64,000 bases of DNA from Gadus chalcogrammus (taxonomy: Eukaryota; Chordata; Actinopteri; Gadiformes; Gadidae), in assembly GCF_026213295.1 (NCBI RefSeq), contig NC_079434.1, positions 10,077,378 through 10,141,377 of the forward strand. The letters run 5' to 3'. Positions 1-14,760 of the stretch are shown piece by piece. A model generated the notes under the pieces. That model made no database searches and was not told where the DNA came from. It worked only from the letters and a program-made list of their open reading frames with translations. Position 1 is the first letter of the stretch. Each line of letters begins with the position of its first letter. The position numbers were made by a program, and so were the translations under genes.

Positions 1-38
<38 letters not shown>

Positions 39-660
39 CGTGCGTGTGTGTGTGTGTGTTTCAGTCATATGGAGGTGAACTCTCCTCTCTAGCCCAGCGT
101 TCGGCGGCGGCGGCGGCCCGGCCGCTGGCGTTACCACGAGGATGTTTGTAGAGCCGTGGGGCCGAGGGGCCGCGGGGCCCGCACTCCACCAGGGGGTCAC
201 GCAACAATGAAACGGAAACAAAAACGAAAATAATCAAAAAGTATTTTCCTGAGTAAAAGCCCTGCACTATTCCCCATGCGATGACAGAGGGACTGGACAC
301 ATAGGCCTACTGTATTGGTTTTTATTCCCTGTGAACTCTGACCCGTCTCTTCCACCATTGCGAGCCCTGGCTCACCGCCCACCTCCTTATAAGATCTATT
401 AATAGACGGCTTCACATGATGTCACCACTTTCCACCTTGGTACGTATTTAGAATTACAGTCAGAGTTGACCGAACTGGTCGGTTTCTTGGTTGTTTCTAC
501 ACAGAACTTCTGGTCCAGAAGTACCAAGATGGCGGGCTTGGAATGTGAATCTGGACCTGCAGGTCACATGACCGCAGCCCTTCTGTAGCGGTACTGCACG
601 TTGATTGACAGCAGGTGACATCACCGCTGGCGTCGGGTTGACGGGAGGGTGAAGGGAGGG

Positions 661-677
661 GGAGAGAGAGAGAGTGA

Positions 678-759
<82 letters not shown>
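661..759. repeat. (GA)n microsatellite
   Basis: Almost pure GA on the plus strand, about 99 bp, with a few GT interruptions at its left end. Confidence 0.95.
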
Positions 760-763
<4 letters not shown>

Positions 764-1050
764 CGTCTGGGCGGGCGGTGGAGCACAGTGTTCATCATCT
801 TTATGACTTTATCCGCGAGGACAGGGCTGGGGGGCTTCCTGTGGCTGGTTATGAGGGGCTGGGCCGCTGGGCTCTGCTGCTGCTGCATTGTTCCAGCGCC
901 TGGAGGACCTTCTCCAACTGATAAGACCTCAGGTCTATTTTAGACCCACGTGTCCTTCACATGCAGCCTTCATGTAGCGTTACTGTGGCTGTAGGTTAGC
1001 ATGCGCTGCACCCACTGATACAGATATAGATACACACACACACGATAGAC

Positions 1051-1282
<232 letters not shown>

Positions 1283-2981
1283 TAGACACACACACAGACC
1301 CACCGATATAAAAAATACACACACACGCACGCACACATACAAAGGTACACGCTTGCACTCACACAAATATCTTCTACTTTGGTGATTAACTCATTGCACA
1401 CACACACACACTCACCTACACACACATGCACAAACACCAGAAATATAGTTAGAAGTGAGTTCAGGAGGTGTTTTATCGTCATATTACCAGTAGTCAGTTG
1501 GTATTCCGGTAGCATTGTTGCTTTGGTGGGGACTTCTTCAACATCAACATGACCTTGACCTGACACCCTCTCCGAAATGACTGAACCCACCAACTGCAAC
1601 TTTCACTTCCTGTCCCACTCTCTCCCTGCGCGCCGTCTTGACCCTGACTCTGTGTTCGATGGCGGCGGGTTGTAAATCAGTCACCTGACCCCTGACCCTG
1701 GCCACACTGGGGTCTTTGTGTTTGACTATCAGGCCCCGGATCGATCCCCTGGTCGCTCAAACACGCCGACGCCTTTCATGTGCGCGGGGCGAGGCGCTGC
1801 GGCGTACCGTCGCAGACACCGCCAGGTGTCAACACCTGGTCCCCGGGCCCCCTCCCCCATGTCAATCCATACTGCGGGATCAGCACCCGTCCCCATCGAG
1901 ACAGCCACCGGCTATCTGTCTGTCAAACAGAGGAGGAGACCAAAGGTGACGTAGGATGCCCGGATCACCTTTATTATCAACCAGAGGCGAGGGGGGATTC
2001 GATCCACGACCGCTGGGGGAGAAGGCGGAGGGGGGGGGGGGGGGGGGGGGGCGGGGCTGATCGACCTTGTGGGACAAGCTGCGGTGGAGCTCAGATCGCG
2101 CAGGCTTTGCTCCGTCTTCAACGTTGACAGCGCCATGCTCCAATACTCCTATCTAACATTCTCAAGCCATTCTCGTTCAGTATTCGGCGGTATAGCTTAT
2201 CCATTAGGGATGACATTAGATAATAAAATATAATAAAATATGGCCAAACAGATACGATACGAAGATTTAGTCCTGCTCACTTCAGTTCTGTGGACGTCTT
2301 ACTTGACTGGGCGGTGCTGGGATGATAATCAATGGAGGTTGTTCCAAACTCTATCCAGCTACAAAAAGTCCCTGTGCTTCAATTCTTAATGGCGAACGCT
2401 AGCATCAAGCCCTCCTAGATAGTGACATCCTTCTTTGCACGTCGGTTGTTTTCGGCAGCGTTTGTTGCGCTCCCCGTGGAGCCCGTGTATATCAGTGAGC
2501 CGAGGCGTCGCCGGGGAGCGTGCAGAAACCCCAGCGTCGCGCGTCGCGGGGCCCCCCTCCTCGCTCCTGTGAGTCACAGACTGCCTCACAGGAAGTCATC
2601 ACCTGAACTTCCCCCATGGAGCCGGCGACTTCTGCTTTCTGTGGTCGCCGTGGTAACAAGCTCCCCGACAGCACGGGTACCCCGTGAGTTCAAATGTCAA
2701 CGTGCTCCGACTCTCTTCATAACCTTTATTCTGATGTCATAGCAGTTGTGTGTAAAGTATACAAATAATGAATTATTTGTACACCTACCATTATTAGGTG
2801 TCCTCGTGCTTGTTTTTACATATTGATGGATGCATTTACATGTCACTATATATATACAGTGTTATAGTTATAGGTTATAATATGCATGTTATATGGGGAG
2901 TTATGTGAGCGTTTTGGGGAATTAAGTGGTGAGAGACAGCCTTGGGTTTTTATCTAAAAAGCTTTGATTTCATGGAGGTAA

Positions 2982-3130
<149 letters not shown>

Positions 3131-3191
3131 TGAGAGTTCTTCCTCTCTGGTCGGTTCCCTTTACAACTGAGGTATAAAAGGGAACCATAAT

Positions 3192-3357
<166 letters not shown>

Positions 3358-3739
3358 GCGAGTGAGAGAGACAGGGAGCGAAAGAAAGAGACAGGTAGAG
3401 AAAGGGAGAGACAGAAAGAACATTGTTAGATGGAGAGAGAATGGTTCTTAATACCTGTCTCTTGCCCACTTCCCGCTGAACTCTCAGACACTCTGACCCG
3501 ACGTGTTGAACAAATCAATATCCCAAAATATTCCTCCGGGAGAGACAGATGGTTGGGTGTTACATTATGATTGGGGAGGCTGAGGAGGTTAACAATCCAA
3601 TGTGTGAAGATATGCCACATTGTCACCTTTTTATTCTAATTTTCTGTTAATTTCCCTCTGAAAACCTGCTTGATGTGATGTTTATATTCCCCTGTCTCCA
3701 CGTCACCAGGGGTGGGCTGAGGCTGATGTGTCGCCAAGG

Positions 3740-3835
3740 ATCCTTTGTTATCAATCAATCAAACTTAATTTGTATAGCTCTTTTTGTGCAAATACCGCCA
3801 CACAAAGTGCATGAAAAAGGAGCACAATTTCAAGA
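3740..3835. repeat. Degenerate LINE/SINE 3'-tail-like fragment
   Basis: An ATCAATCAATCA-type stretch is followed by a segment resembling 'aaacttaatttgtatagctc', and then sequence that includes a 'cacaaagtgcatg' motif. This arrangement is typical of the 3' ends of fish L2-like LINEs or SINEs. The assignment rests on remembered resemblance only. Confidence 0.4.
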
Positions 3836-4996
3836 AAAAAAAGAAGTAAAAACGACATTCTCTGTATCAAAGAGAGGTATAATTAAATGAAGAATACGCT
3901 AAGGGGATTAGAAGTGATTATAATTCAGCTTTAAAAACGGGAAAAATAAAGTTATTTGAAATTTGCCAAAAATTGTTTTATGATTTTTACAGGCTCTTCT
4001 CTGGAGTCTGTGGGATCAATACACAGAGTGTTTCCGTATCCGTTGTATCTCTAACTCCGAGGAGGTCCTGTGTTTGAGTTAAGCTCCCAGGGTCCATGTT
4101 GAACTGTAGATAATCTTCACAGGTCATTTACACACAGAGCTCAGAAAACTCTTCCCCTCCCCTTCTCTGTTCTCCTCACAGCAAAAAGCACCTCACCGAC
4201 GCCGCAAAGCCGACCAAAAACCAAAATAAAATTAAGCTCATCGCTCTTCGTGTTGACCCGCTGCACAATTACATCCTCTCATTGTGTGTCTGTAAATAAA
4301 TATTTATTTATTTTACATGACAAACGTGTCACATAAAAGACCCCCAGTTCGCGGGCTGTTAACTTTTGACCCTTGGGGGCTAATGTTAGCGGGTAGCCCT
4401 AGCAGGCAGATCTTCTCACCAGATAAGAGGGGAAGCTGCCAGGGAAAGCCCCCCTGCAGATATCATCGCAGACCCAATCCGCACCAGCGCCCAAGCCTCT
4501 CCAGACGGGAACAATGGGACGGCTACCGAGGGCTAACTGCTAGGCTAAGACATAGCTCACATCGCGGGGCATTCAATGCCCTGTCCAGCTCCCCCTTTGA
4601 ACTCCTGAGGTCATCGCTGCGTTTCTCCAAGCCATGGACAGGTTTGGGGCTTTTTCCTTCTCCACAACACTCGTTATCAGCGCTAGGGCAGCGGGTCAGA
4701 GTGCTTATCTGATGGCCTCGTGCCCCGGCGATTGCACAGCCTTTGGACCACATCTGAACAATACGCAGACCACACTGCTGCTCCACTGCAGCTCACCCTC
4801 CCTCCTCCACCTCTCTGGACACAGGTGGCAGACGGAACGCCTAGATCCATCAGAAGTACAGGCTCAGGGAGGAGTGCCCACAGAGTGAAATATGTCTTAG
4901 CAAAATAACAGCCATGAATCTTGTGATTCCACCGAGATCACGACCAGACGTGGCGGAACGCCGAGAATTGATTTTGGCTTTGTGTCGGACGCTTTG

Positions 4997-4998
<2 letters not shown>

Positions 4999-5039
<41 letters not shown>
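4999..5039. repeat. Poly-G run, 41 bases
   Basis: An uninterrupted run of 41 G on the plus strand. Shorter runs lie at 2030-2051 and 8042-8062, and a C run at 7912-7944. These runs could be partly assembly or base-calling artefacts, but four in 6 kb suggests a real local bias. Confidence 0.9.
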
Positions 5040-5040
<1 letters not shown>

Positions 5041-5341
5041 GCAGTGCCCTGTCCCTCCGTCGTGATTGGCGGGGGGTAAATCAAAGCAGGTTTCCTCACA
5101 CCGGCAGGAAGTAGTAAGTTGATAAAACACTGGTGCGGCCTGCGGCTTCCTGTCCGATAAGTAAACACATAAACATCAACACGTCCTGCCTCTTCAGACG
5201 GATTGTTGGACTGTTGATAATAAATAAGAACTCTCAGATATCACTTCCCCCCGCTCCCCCCCCTCCCCCGGCCTTCCCCCCCCTCTCAGGCACCCGTAGT
5301 GCCAGGTCAGACGACCCGCCCATATATGGAGCTGGCGTCCG

Positions 5342-5774
<433 letters not shown>

Positions 5775-7202
5775 TGTGGGAGAGAGAGGGCAGTGTGATG
5801 CTGCTGCGACACGGACCGTCCATGTGTTGAGGTGAGAGAGTGCACGAGTGGTGATACATGATGAACCCATGATGATGAATACATGCATGCCTCAGTTATC
5901 CTGCATGTGTGTTTTTTTTTGGGGGGGGGGGGGATATGGTGACTAAGGAAAGCCTTGTGACTAAGGACATTTCCCGGTTTTGTCCACATTATAATGTACA
6001 AAAATTGCAGGTCGCTGTGCCAATGGATATTTCTGAAAAGTTTGACGCCATCATTGCGCCCCCCCCCCTCCCTCCCACCAGATCCGAGTGCTGCCTGTGT
6101 GTCGTTAGTTTGATGTGCAACACCTGTGTTGGTGGGTTACTGCTCATGTTATTCAGGTTCCGACTCGTGTCTCCCCCTGGTAGGTGGTTCTTTGTGTTTG
6201 TCCCCGTTCAAAGCAAGCCTGACAAATCCCGACATCTGTGGCTGTCCCGTGCCACATGAGAACAGTGAGGTGTTTACAGTCTAAAGCACAGGCAGGGTTT
6301 ACAACACCGGCCAAATCAACCTTAATGTCTTATTCGGCGTAGCGGGATGTGGCTGACCAGACAAGAGTTCATCGGGGGCCAACAGTGTAAAGCAAGGGGC
6401 CCTTTAAGCAGTAGTCAGGCCTGGTCCTTAAAGGGCCAGGGGGTCAACACAGGTGGTGGCCAGGTAGGGATGTTGTAGATGGCTCCCTGCGTAGCCAGAC
6501 TCCCAGGTGAGGAGCCCACGTCCCCCGTCCGCTTCTCTAGGGTTATTTCTAATCAATCTGTTTGTCTAAAAGGGAATTCTCTATTTTGAGGTTTTAATCC
6601 AGGGTCTATGTTAATCTGTGGGATTGGAGCAGGGGCAAGCGAGCATCTAAAACCACTCAACCTTGGCTCTCGCTCTCCCCACAGAAACTCACAGCCTCCC
6701 TAATGCCGCTCAGAAATTAATTTCTCAGGCTTTGTCATCTGGGTCAGATAATCAACATTGATTGGTCCATTTCCGGGTCATTTTTTATTTTTCTCAATAA
6801 AAATAAAAACCAAAATCTGCATGATCTTCACGACATCAGGGAAGAGTATTTTATGATAAAAGTCCAACAGACTATATCTGTTCTAGAAGCAGGCCTAGAA
6901 GCAGTCTCTCAGAATGAACAGGTGGTTTTGGAATGTAACCATGACAACCCGTCCTCATGGCTCTCTCTGCATGTGATTGTCTGGAGTTCTCCAAGTCGGT
7001 TCAATCCACCATGCGTTGTAACACCAACCCTCTCCTGGAGGCTGGTGGTACTGCACCCCGTTCCTCATGGCCCTCAAGGCTGCAAACATCTGAGTCTGCC
7101 TTTGAAAAAAATCATGACTCAAAACTGGGTTGTAGCTACGCAAAGGACAGTCTCTGAGTCACCGGAAATGCTTTCTGAAATGAAACCTCCATCAAACTGG
7201 GG

Positions 7203-7390
7203 GTTAAGAGGTTAACCTGGTGAAGCCACAGTCACACGGGGGGAAGAGGATAACCTGGTGTAGCCACAGTCACACGGGGGGAAGAGGGTAACCTGGTGTA
7301 GCCACAGTCACACGGGGGGAAGAGGGTAACCTGGTGTAGCCACAGTCACACGGGGGGCAGAGGGTAACCTGGTGTAGCCACAGTCAGGTA
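7203..7390. repeat. 38-bp minisatellite, about five copies
   Basis: Tandem copies of a 38-bp unit containing 'gccacagtcacacgggggg' and 'taacctggtgtagcc'. Successive starts of gccacag at 7263, 7301, 7339 and 7377 give the 38-bp period. The copies are nearly identical, which suggests recent amplification. Confidence 0.9.
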
Positions 7391-7911
7391 GGGTTCCCAA
7401 CTTGAGGCAGGCTAGGTGTGCTGTGCCCATTTGTTAGATTTAATACATAATCCAGACATTGGTGACTAATATAATCTGTACTATTTATGATTTGCTTGAA
7501 TATTGATTCATTATTTCAAGTAGTTTAAATTCGTCCATTTAAGCTCTATTGTAATCCATATTTGACCAGAAATTCTGATATTTCTCTATTGTCCCCCACT
7601 TATTGCCAAAGTTGCCAGAAACCCAGTGCATTAAAAAAACTAGCAAAAATGTGTGCACCATATTTCCGAATCATTCCCTACAGCTTGATTCTCTGGTTGG
7701 GATTGTAACGGTCCTTAGCCCTAAAAAGGTTGGGAACCACAGGCCCAGGCGGGCAGGGCTAGGATAGCACTGTCCTGTTGTCCTGCAGTCACCTCAGGAC
7801 CTTATATCTCCAGATTCCCCCCCTCCCAGCCTCTCTTCGCGCTCCACCTGCAGCCCTCTGAGCTGCAACCTTTTACAACCCCTTCACCCCTGCACCCCCC
7901 GGCCCGGGACG

Positions 7912-7944
<33 letters not shown>

Positions 7945-8769
7945 TAGATAACAGGTGTCGCCCGGGGTTGACCTTTGGATACCCGGCCGTCTCGGTCCCA
8001 CTGTAGGCCCCACTATCAGCGCAGGGAGGACGGGACGGGGGTGGGGGGGGGGGGGGGGGGGGTCTACTGGCTGACCCTCACAGCAGTAAATAAATATGAT
8101 CCCATTGTCTTCCTGTAGTCTCACTGTCCTGACTCTCCCACACTCAGCAAACGCTCGCACACAATGGGAGGACGGATCGCTGGGGCCGTTGAGATGACTG
8201 GACCCCCCCCCAACACCACCCCCCACCCCCCTCAACACCACCCAAACCGCAGTCACACCTGACTTGATGGGTTGTGATACTATTGCTGTTTGGGTGCCTC
8301 CGCGGTGTGCTTGATGTAAAAGGGTTTGGATCGCGTGCGCGGGTCAGCCGATGGTGCGGTTGTAATTCCTACCATGGAGGCGCATTAAAGAAAACTAAAT
8401 GAAAGTCTGGAGACTTCCTGTCCAGGAAGTGCTCAGGTCCACGACAGGAAGCGCTCTGACATGGCCGCGGGAGCTCACACAATTCCTTGGGAGAAGAAAG
8501 AGAAAATTAAGGCGAGGGAGCGAGTCCTTGACGAAGGGGCGGTGGTAGGGAGACCCCCCAGGGGGAGAGCATTACTCAGAGTAGCCTCTGGTCGTCAAGA
8601 CCTTGCCATGAAGCCTGGCACCGTCGCGACCAAACCCCTGCCCCCCACCCCTCTCCACCCCCTCACATCCCATAATCAGCGATGACAAACATGAAGTACT
8701 TTTCCAGATCGTTCTTCCGGAGCTCCAGCTGCGACTGGAACAGGATGAATAACACAAGCAGGGAATGTG

Positions 8770-9345
8770 GCGCGACATCCACCCCCTACTCCACCTCTAG
8801 GACCTCCACCCCCTCCTCCACCTCTAGTACCTCCAGACCCTTCTCCACCCCCTCCTCCACCTCTAGGACCTCCACCCCCTCCTCCACCTCTAGTACCTCC
8901 AGCCCCTCCTCCACCCCCTCCCTAGCCTCCACCCTCTCTAGGACCTCCACCCCCTCCTCCACCTCTAGGACCTCCACCCCCTCCTCCACACCACCACCAC
9001 CTTCACTATCAGCATATCCTCCAACGTCACCCCAACACGCCTCCAGCACCACCCACCACCTCCACCAGCCCAACAGCACCTCCACCTGCTCCTCCCCACC
9101 ATCCCTGCGTTCACTACCCTCATATCCTCCAACTTCTCCTCCAACACCACCCCGACACCAATGCAACACCACCTCTACCATCACCTCCACCTCCACCACC
9201 ATGGCCACCACCACCCTCACAACCATCATATCTTCCCACTTCTCCAACATCTGTACGAAACCACCTCTGCATCCACCTCCACCACCTCCACACCTCCACC
9301 TCCACCCTCTCCACCTCCACCTCCACCATCTCCAGCCCTTCATGA
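8770..9345. repeat. Pyrimidine/C-rich CTCCACC minisatellite
   Basis: Repeated units built on 'acctccaccccctcctcc' and 'acctctaggacctcc' run from about 8776 to 8990 and decay into looser CCACCTCCA repeats up to about 9345. The repeat gives open frames of several hundred residues on both strands (a Ser/Thr/Pro-rich one on plus, a Val/Glu/Gly-rich one on minus); both are products of the repeat. Confidence 0.85.
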
Positions 9346-9419
9346 AGCCTTGCGACAGGGAGGGAAGTGAGTCTACGTCATGCGACCACCCACACACACT
9401 CACACTCACGCACATGCAG

Positions 9420-9920
<501 letters not shown>

Positions 9921-10339
9921 ACACAATAACCCCCATAATATCTTGGAAACATGTGTTGTCGCTTTTCGCCGCTAGAAGGAAGCTCTACATGTAAACGGTG
10001 GACTCTATGCATACTAGCAGAATGTTGTCATTAGCACACAGTATATATCAGTACAGAGATGCTAACTCTCAGAGCTTCCCCTTGTGCAGGCTCTCTGCAC
10101 CGCTGATGTACTGTATGCTAATGCTAGCATACAGTGCACCAGTGGTGTGGAGAAATGCTAACTAGCTCCTTGGGTCCCAGCAGGTGTTAAAGAGACAGCT
10201 TTAATCTTCAGGACCAGAGGAGGAGAGGTAGAAGGGGGAAAGTGCAGGAGGAAGAGAGATGAAGAAAAAGGAGGAGAGATGAGGAGAGAGGAATGAAGGA
10301 GATATCAGGGGATGGGAGGAGACAGAGAGGTGAGGAGAG

Positions 10340-10365
10340 AGAGAGAGAGAGCGAGAGAGAGAGAG

Positions 10366-10436
<71 letters not shown>

Positions 10437-10550
10437 GAGAGGGAGGGAGGGAGGGAGGGAGGGAGGAGAGAGGGAGGGAGAGAGAGAGAGGGAGAGAGAG
10501 GGGAGAGAGGAGCGGTGGTGAGAGGAGGTGTGAGGGGAGGGGAGTGAAGA
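10340..10550. repeat. (GA)n / (GGGA)n purine tract
   Basis: A GA tract to about 10440 passes directly into a GGGA/GGGAGA tract to about 10510 and degenerate purine-rich sequence beyond. Confidence 0.9.
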
Positions 10551-10654
10551 GAGGTGTGGAGAGCGGAGGTGTGAGATAGCAGTACCACCTCTCTCCTCCT
10601 CTCCTGATGTTACATACATTAGCTATTGGTGCTGCAACTGTATGGAAATACACG

Positions 10655-10701
<47 letters not shown>

Positions 10702-11284
10702 CCCTCTCGCAACACAGTTTAAATAATTTGTTATACTATGACCCATTGTATTAATATATAGATATAGAAATAGATATAGATATATAGATATAGATATATA
10801 CGGACATCTTTATATAACCAACCAAACCCTAAACTGCATGTTGATTACTCTTTCTGTTGTCTGTGTTGATTACTCTTTCTGTTCACCTGGGTTCATGTTA
10901 TTAAAGTTGTCCAGTAGTTTCTGCTCCTTACCGGTGGTTCTATACAAGGACCCCACATCAACTGCTTCTACCCGTTACCCATTGCTTGTTTTACTCCATG
11001 CATTCATAAACCCTTGTGTTAACATGACTCGACTGAACGGCTGGCGAGGTGTCAACGTCACAGTGCTTTAATCCAAAAAGGAAAAACGTCTCCCCTGTTC
11101 CCTTGGGTTCCTTCTCTGGCCATACTTGGCCTCTCCAATATGAGGGCGACGTTGACTTGTGATCTAAAGGCGAATGCAGTGTCTTATGTATATGTCTAGG
11201 GTTTGAGCTCACAAACAAATAAAGCTTTGTTGCCAGGTAGTCCTCTGAATAACGTCCATGTATACCCTTTGCAGAATGAAATCA

Positions 11285-11427
<143 letters not shown>

Positions 11428-12982
11428 CGTGTTTGTCTTTGTGTGTGTAAGGGGGCGGAGGAGAATTGTGTGTGAAGGTTGATGTGTGTAAGGGGGGCAG
11501 AGAAGGCAGGTTTGTGTGTTTGTCTGTGTGTGTGTTCTGGGGTCAAGTTCTGGGGTCACACCCTGCTGTTCTGAAATATAATATAGATATAATGTAATAG
11601 GATACAATATAATAGAATTACACATAATATAACATAATAATATAATAGATCTATAATATAAATGTAATTAATGATAAAAATGTTATTTGTTATATTTAAT
11701 ATGTCTGTAATATGGTATATTTGATAAGTTATATCCATATGTTAAATACGATAGATACAACTATAAACTATAAATGTATTATATATATAAATAACTGAAG
11801 CTTTATTTTCATTAGAGCCTGTTTGAGGGCGGGGGGACAGGAAGTCCTCAGAGTGACTCTCCAGACTACTTCCTGTTTGGCCTCCAGTCAGGGAAGATGT
11901 TCCTTCATTATCTACACACCACACATTTACCCAGCATGCACCTGGGGCAGGAAACCCCGCACGACCTTCATGTTTGAGTTAAGAGAAGATGATCTAATTA
12001 TAGCCCAGGCCATCTGAGGAATGTCCCTATGTGCCTTTAGGTTGAATTATATACCTCAAGTATTCGCGTGTCAGTATCCTAAATATTGACATATTTAATC
12101 CCTAACAGAGAAGCGATGTACTTCCTGAAGAATGTGCCCTCCTCTCTTACGACAGGGGGGACTTGAATTCCACAGATTCTTCGCAGCTGATAACATGCCC
12201 AAATATCTCGAAGAGGTTGTTCTCTTGACTATCAATAAGTTACACATCTTGATATGATCGCATAACTGTTACCTAATCTATCAAATAATAGTATACTGAT
12301 GCATGAAGGATGACTCAGTAATCTGGTTCTTCATCCATCGGTATGTCATACATATTACAAAACTAGAAGTAGCACACGAACACTTCTTTCTAGTCTGCTG
12401 AATGAATCCATGTAATGTAAACGTGAACGTGATCTTCTCACACAAGCTCACTAGATGCCCCTCAAGGAGCTGGGTCCACACACACACACATCTGACCCCT
12501 GACCTCTGACCTCCTGACAGGCAGGACACACGAGTGACCCCTGGGCTGGTCCGGGGCCGCCGCTTCACGCCCAGAGAGGACATAAATGTCTGGTTTAAGT
12601 AAACGTTTCTCGTAATGAGTAAACATTTGGCCCGCTTGGAGTGCTTGCTGGATACGGTTTGTATTTATAGAGCCTTTGTCAGATGTTTTCACATGAAGCA
12701 GGAAGTGTGGAGTCTTTTATGGCGCTGGCGCCAACACGACTCCACCCCTCCCCTCCCTCCCCTCCCTCCCCCTCCCAGCGGCGAATGACATGGCAGAACA
12801 GATAAAGACTTCTGTCTACTTCCTGGTGTCCGCCCAGAGCCGACCAATCCCAAGCCACGGATTGGAAAAATCTTCTCAATAACCAATCAGTACTGACGAC
12901 GGAGCGTGCTGCGGTGTCAACAGATCTGACCGATGGTGCATCAATAAGAACACAGAGGTTGGTTCGTTTTTGTTTCATTCGA

Positions 12983-12988
12983 TTTATT
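12983..12988 (-). terminator. Poly(A) signal candidate for sox32
   Basis: AATAAA on the minus strand (tttatt on plus) about 180 bp beyond the sox32 stop codon. It would give a short 3' UTR. Confidence 0.5.
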
Positions 12989-13165
12989 GATCTATTATTG
13001 CACAATAATTACACCGGAACACCACACGGGCTGCTCCCATCCACTGACATAGAAACCGACAAAATGTACATATTGCAACGAGAAAACAAGGTAACAGACA
13101 GCAGGGATACAGACAGGGCAAGACACACAGCGTCCAATCACAGGCGGGGGGGGGCGGGTCGGTCT

Positions 13166-14550
13166 TCATGACAGGGAGCGCTCCTCTCTGTAGCCCCCGC
13201 TGTGCTGGTGCTCCAGGTAGCCACAGGGGTCGGCGGTCTCTGTGGCGTGGCCCTGGCCGGGCCCCAGGTACTGCTCGAACTCGCTGCGGTCCAGGTCGTA
13301 CAGCATGTCCAGCTGCACCTGCTCCAGGTACTGCTCCATGCAGGGCAGGGCGGGGTACAGCTGCCCGTGGTACAGCCAGTACTGCTCCTCCTCGCCCGGA
13401 GCCGCGGGGCGCTCGTAGCGCTGGGCGGGGTCGCCGTGGTGACCGTACACGTGGCCGTCGGCCGGGTAGGGGGCGGGCCGCTGGTGCCCGGGGGGCTTGT
13501 TGTAGGAGAAGCAGTCGGCCGCGCTGGGGTACTGCGGCGGGGTCGGGCGGGCGTCGGGGGCAGGGTAGCCGGCCGGGTGAGCGTAGGAGGGGCCGGGGGT
13601 CGTCTGCGGGTGGTGCGGGTGGTGCGGGTGGTGCGGGTGGTGCGGGTGGTGCGGGGGGGGCAGCCGGGTGTAGCTCAGGTCGTAGGGCCCGGCGGGGTAG
13701 CAGGAGGCGGGGAGGGGCTGGGCCTCAGGGGAGGGCGCCTTGGGGGTCTTCTTGACCTGCTTGCGGCGGCGGGGGCGGTACTTGTAGGTGGGGTGGTCGA
13801 CGGTGTGCTGCACGCGCAGCCGCTCCGCCTCCTGCATGTAGGGCCGCTTCTCCGCCAGAGACATGGCCTTCCACGAGCGGCCTGCAGGGACACAAGCACG
13901 TTAATAACCTGCTGCACAGCGGTACTACGATCCTCCTCCTCATCATCGTGATGATGGTTATAACATTTGCGTCCTTATTCTCTATTTTTAAAATCAATTG
14001 ATTAACAAATAATTTATAGAAATATAAATATCCCAAATAATCATTCAATAGATAAACCGTTTATGAACCAATAAAATATATTAAACAAAAAAAGGACATA
14101 TATCACATATATAAATAAATATATAAATATCATCATCATCCTCGTGAAGTGATGATCTAAAAAACAAGAGGAATGTGAATTATTGAGAATTACATTATAT
14201 AGGTTTAAAGACTATTGAAATAACTAACGAAGAGCCGTACCGAGCATTTTGCTGAGGTCCGTGTTCTCCAGGTCGGGGTTGAGCTGCGCCAGGCGCCTGC
14301 GCTCCTCTTTGGTCCAGATGATGAAGGCGTTCAGCGGCCTCCGCACCCTCTGCTGCGCCGCCAGCGCCGCGGCGGAACACCTCTTGACGTCCGGGCTGGA
14401 GCAGCTTGTGTCCGAGTGCTCCGACAGCGGGCTGCAGGGCCCGGAGCTCGGAGACTGCATCTCCAGCATCGGTTCGGGGTCGGCAGGCCGCACCTCAAAC
14501 GTCATGCTCTTGTTCTTGGCGCAAAGGTCGTACGTGTCGGGGTAATGCAT
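13166..14550 (-). CDS. sox32: SoxF-family HMG transcription factor Sox32 (casanova)
   Basis: DNA-binding transcription factor; in zebrafish sox32 directs endoderm formation upstream of sox17. Two exons on the minus strand: 14550-14241 and 13881-13166, joined by GT/AG splicing inside a Gly codon, giving 341 residues. The HMG box covers about residues 69-147 (motifs [37 protein letters not shown] and [13 protein letters not shown]). The isoleucines and TKEERRR in helix 1 are as I recall Sox32, and unlike Sox17/Sox18 (MNAFMVWAKDERKR). The intron inside the box is usual for SoxF genes. A C-terminal EFEQYL motif (about 304-309) is the SoxF beta-catenin-interacting type. A His-His-Pro run (about 181-195) is coded by a 9-bp DNA repeat. 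At the exon junction LGRSWK replaces the common LGKSWK. Its place next to mrpl15 is that of human SOX17. Confidence 0.92.
13610..13655. repeat. 9-bp coding repeat in sox32 (His-His-Pro)
   Basis: Tandem copies of ggtggtgcg on the plus strand, read as His-His-Pro triplets in sox32 exon 2. The frame is kept because the unit is 9 bp. Confidence 0.85.
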
Positions 14551-14760
14551 GGCGTTGGACGCTGCTTGACGTTTTGTTTACCCTGAAGGTCCCTGTCACT
14601 CTCTTGTTGCTGGTGCTCGTGGTGGGGTAAGGGACGGCTATATGAGGGCCCTCCACCAATGGGATGCCGGGAGGGGGACCCGAGGTGTGAACGTCCAGGT
14701 ATCTCCCCCAGCTCAGCCACCATGGCCCCCAATCAACGGGTCTCAAATTTAACTTAATCT
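14551..14760 (-). promoter_or_regulatory. Candidate sox32 promoter
   Basis: Upstream of the sox32 ATG, the minus strand has a CCAAT box in inverted form (plus-strand CCAAT near 14656) and a TATA-like CATATAG around 14638-14644, about 90 bp from the ATG. Spacing fits a core promoter with a short leader. No start site can be proved from sequence. Confidence 0.4.

Noticed and set aside
12281..13005. 100- and 108-residue minus-strand frames between 12.3 and 13.0 kb
   Set aside because: No recognisable domain, no exon borders that join in phase, and part of the stretch is the likely sox32 3' UTR.
13202..13951. 249-residue plus-strand frame opposite sox32, and a 195-residue one at 13168-13755
   Set aside because: Antisense shadow of the GC-rich sox32 exon 2; the minus-strand HMG protein explains the sequence.
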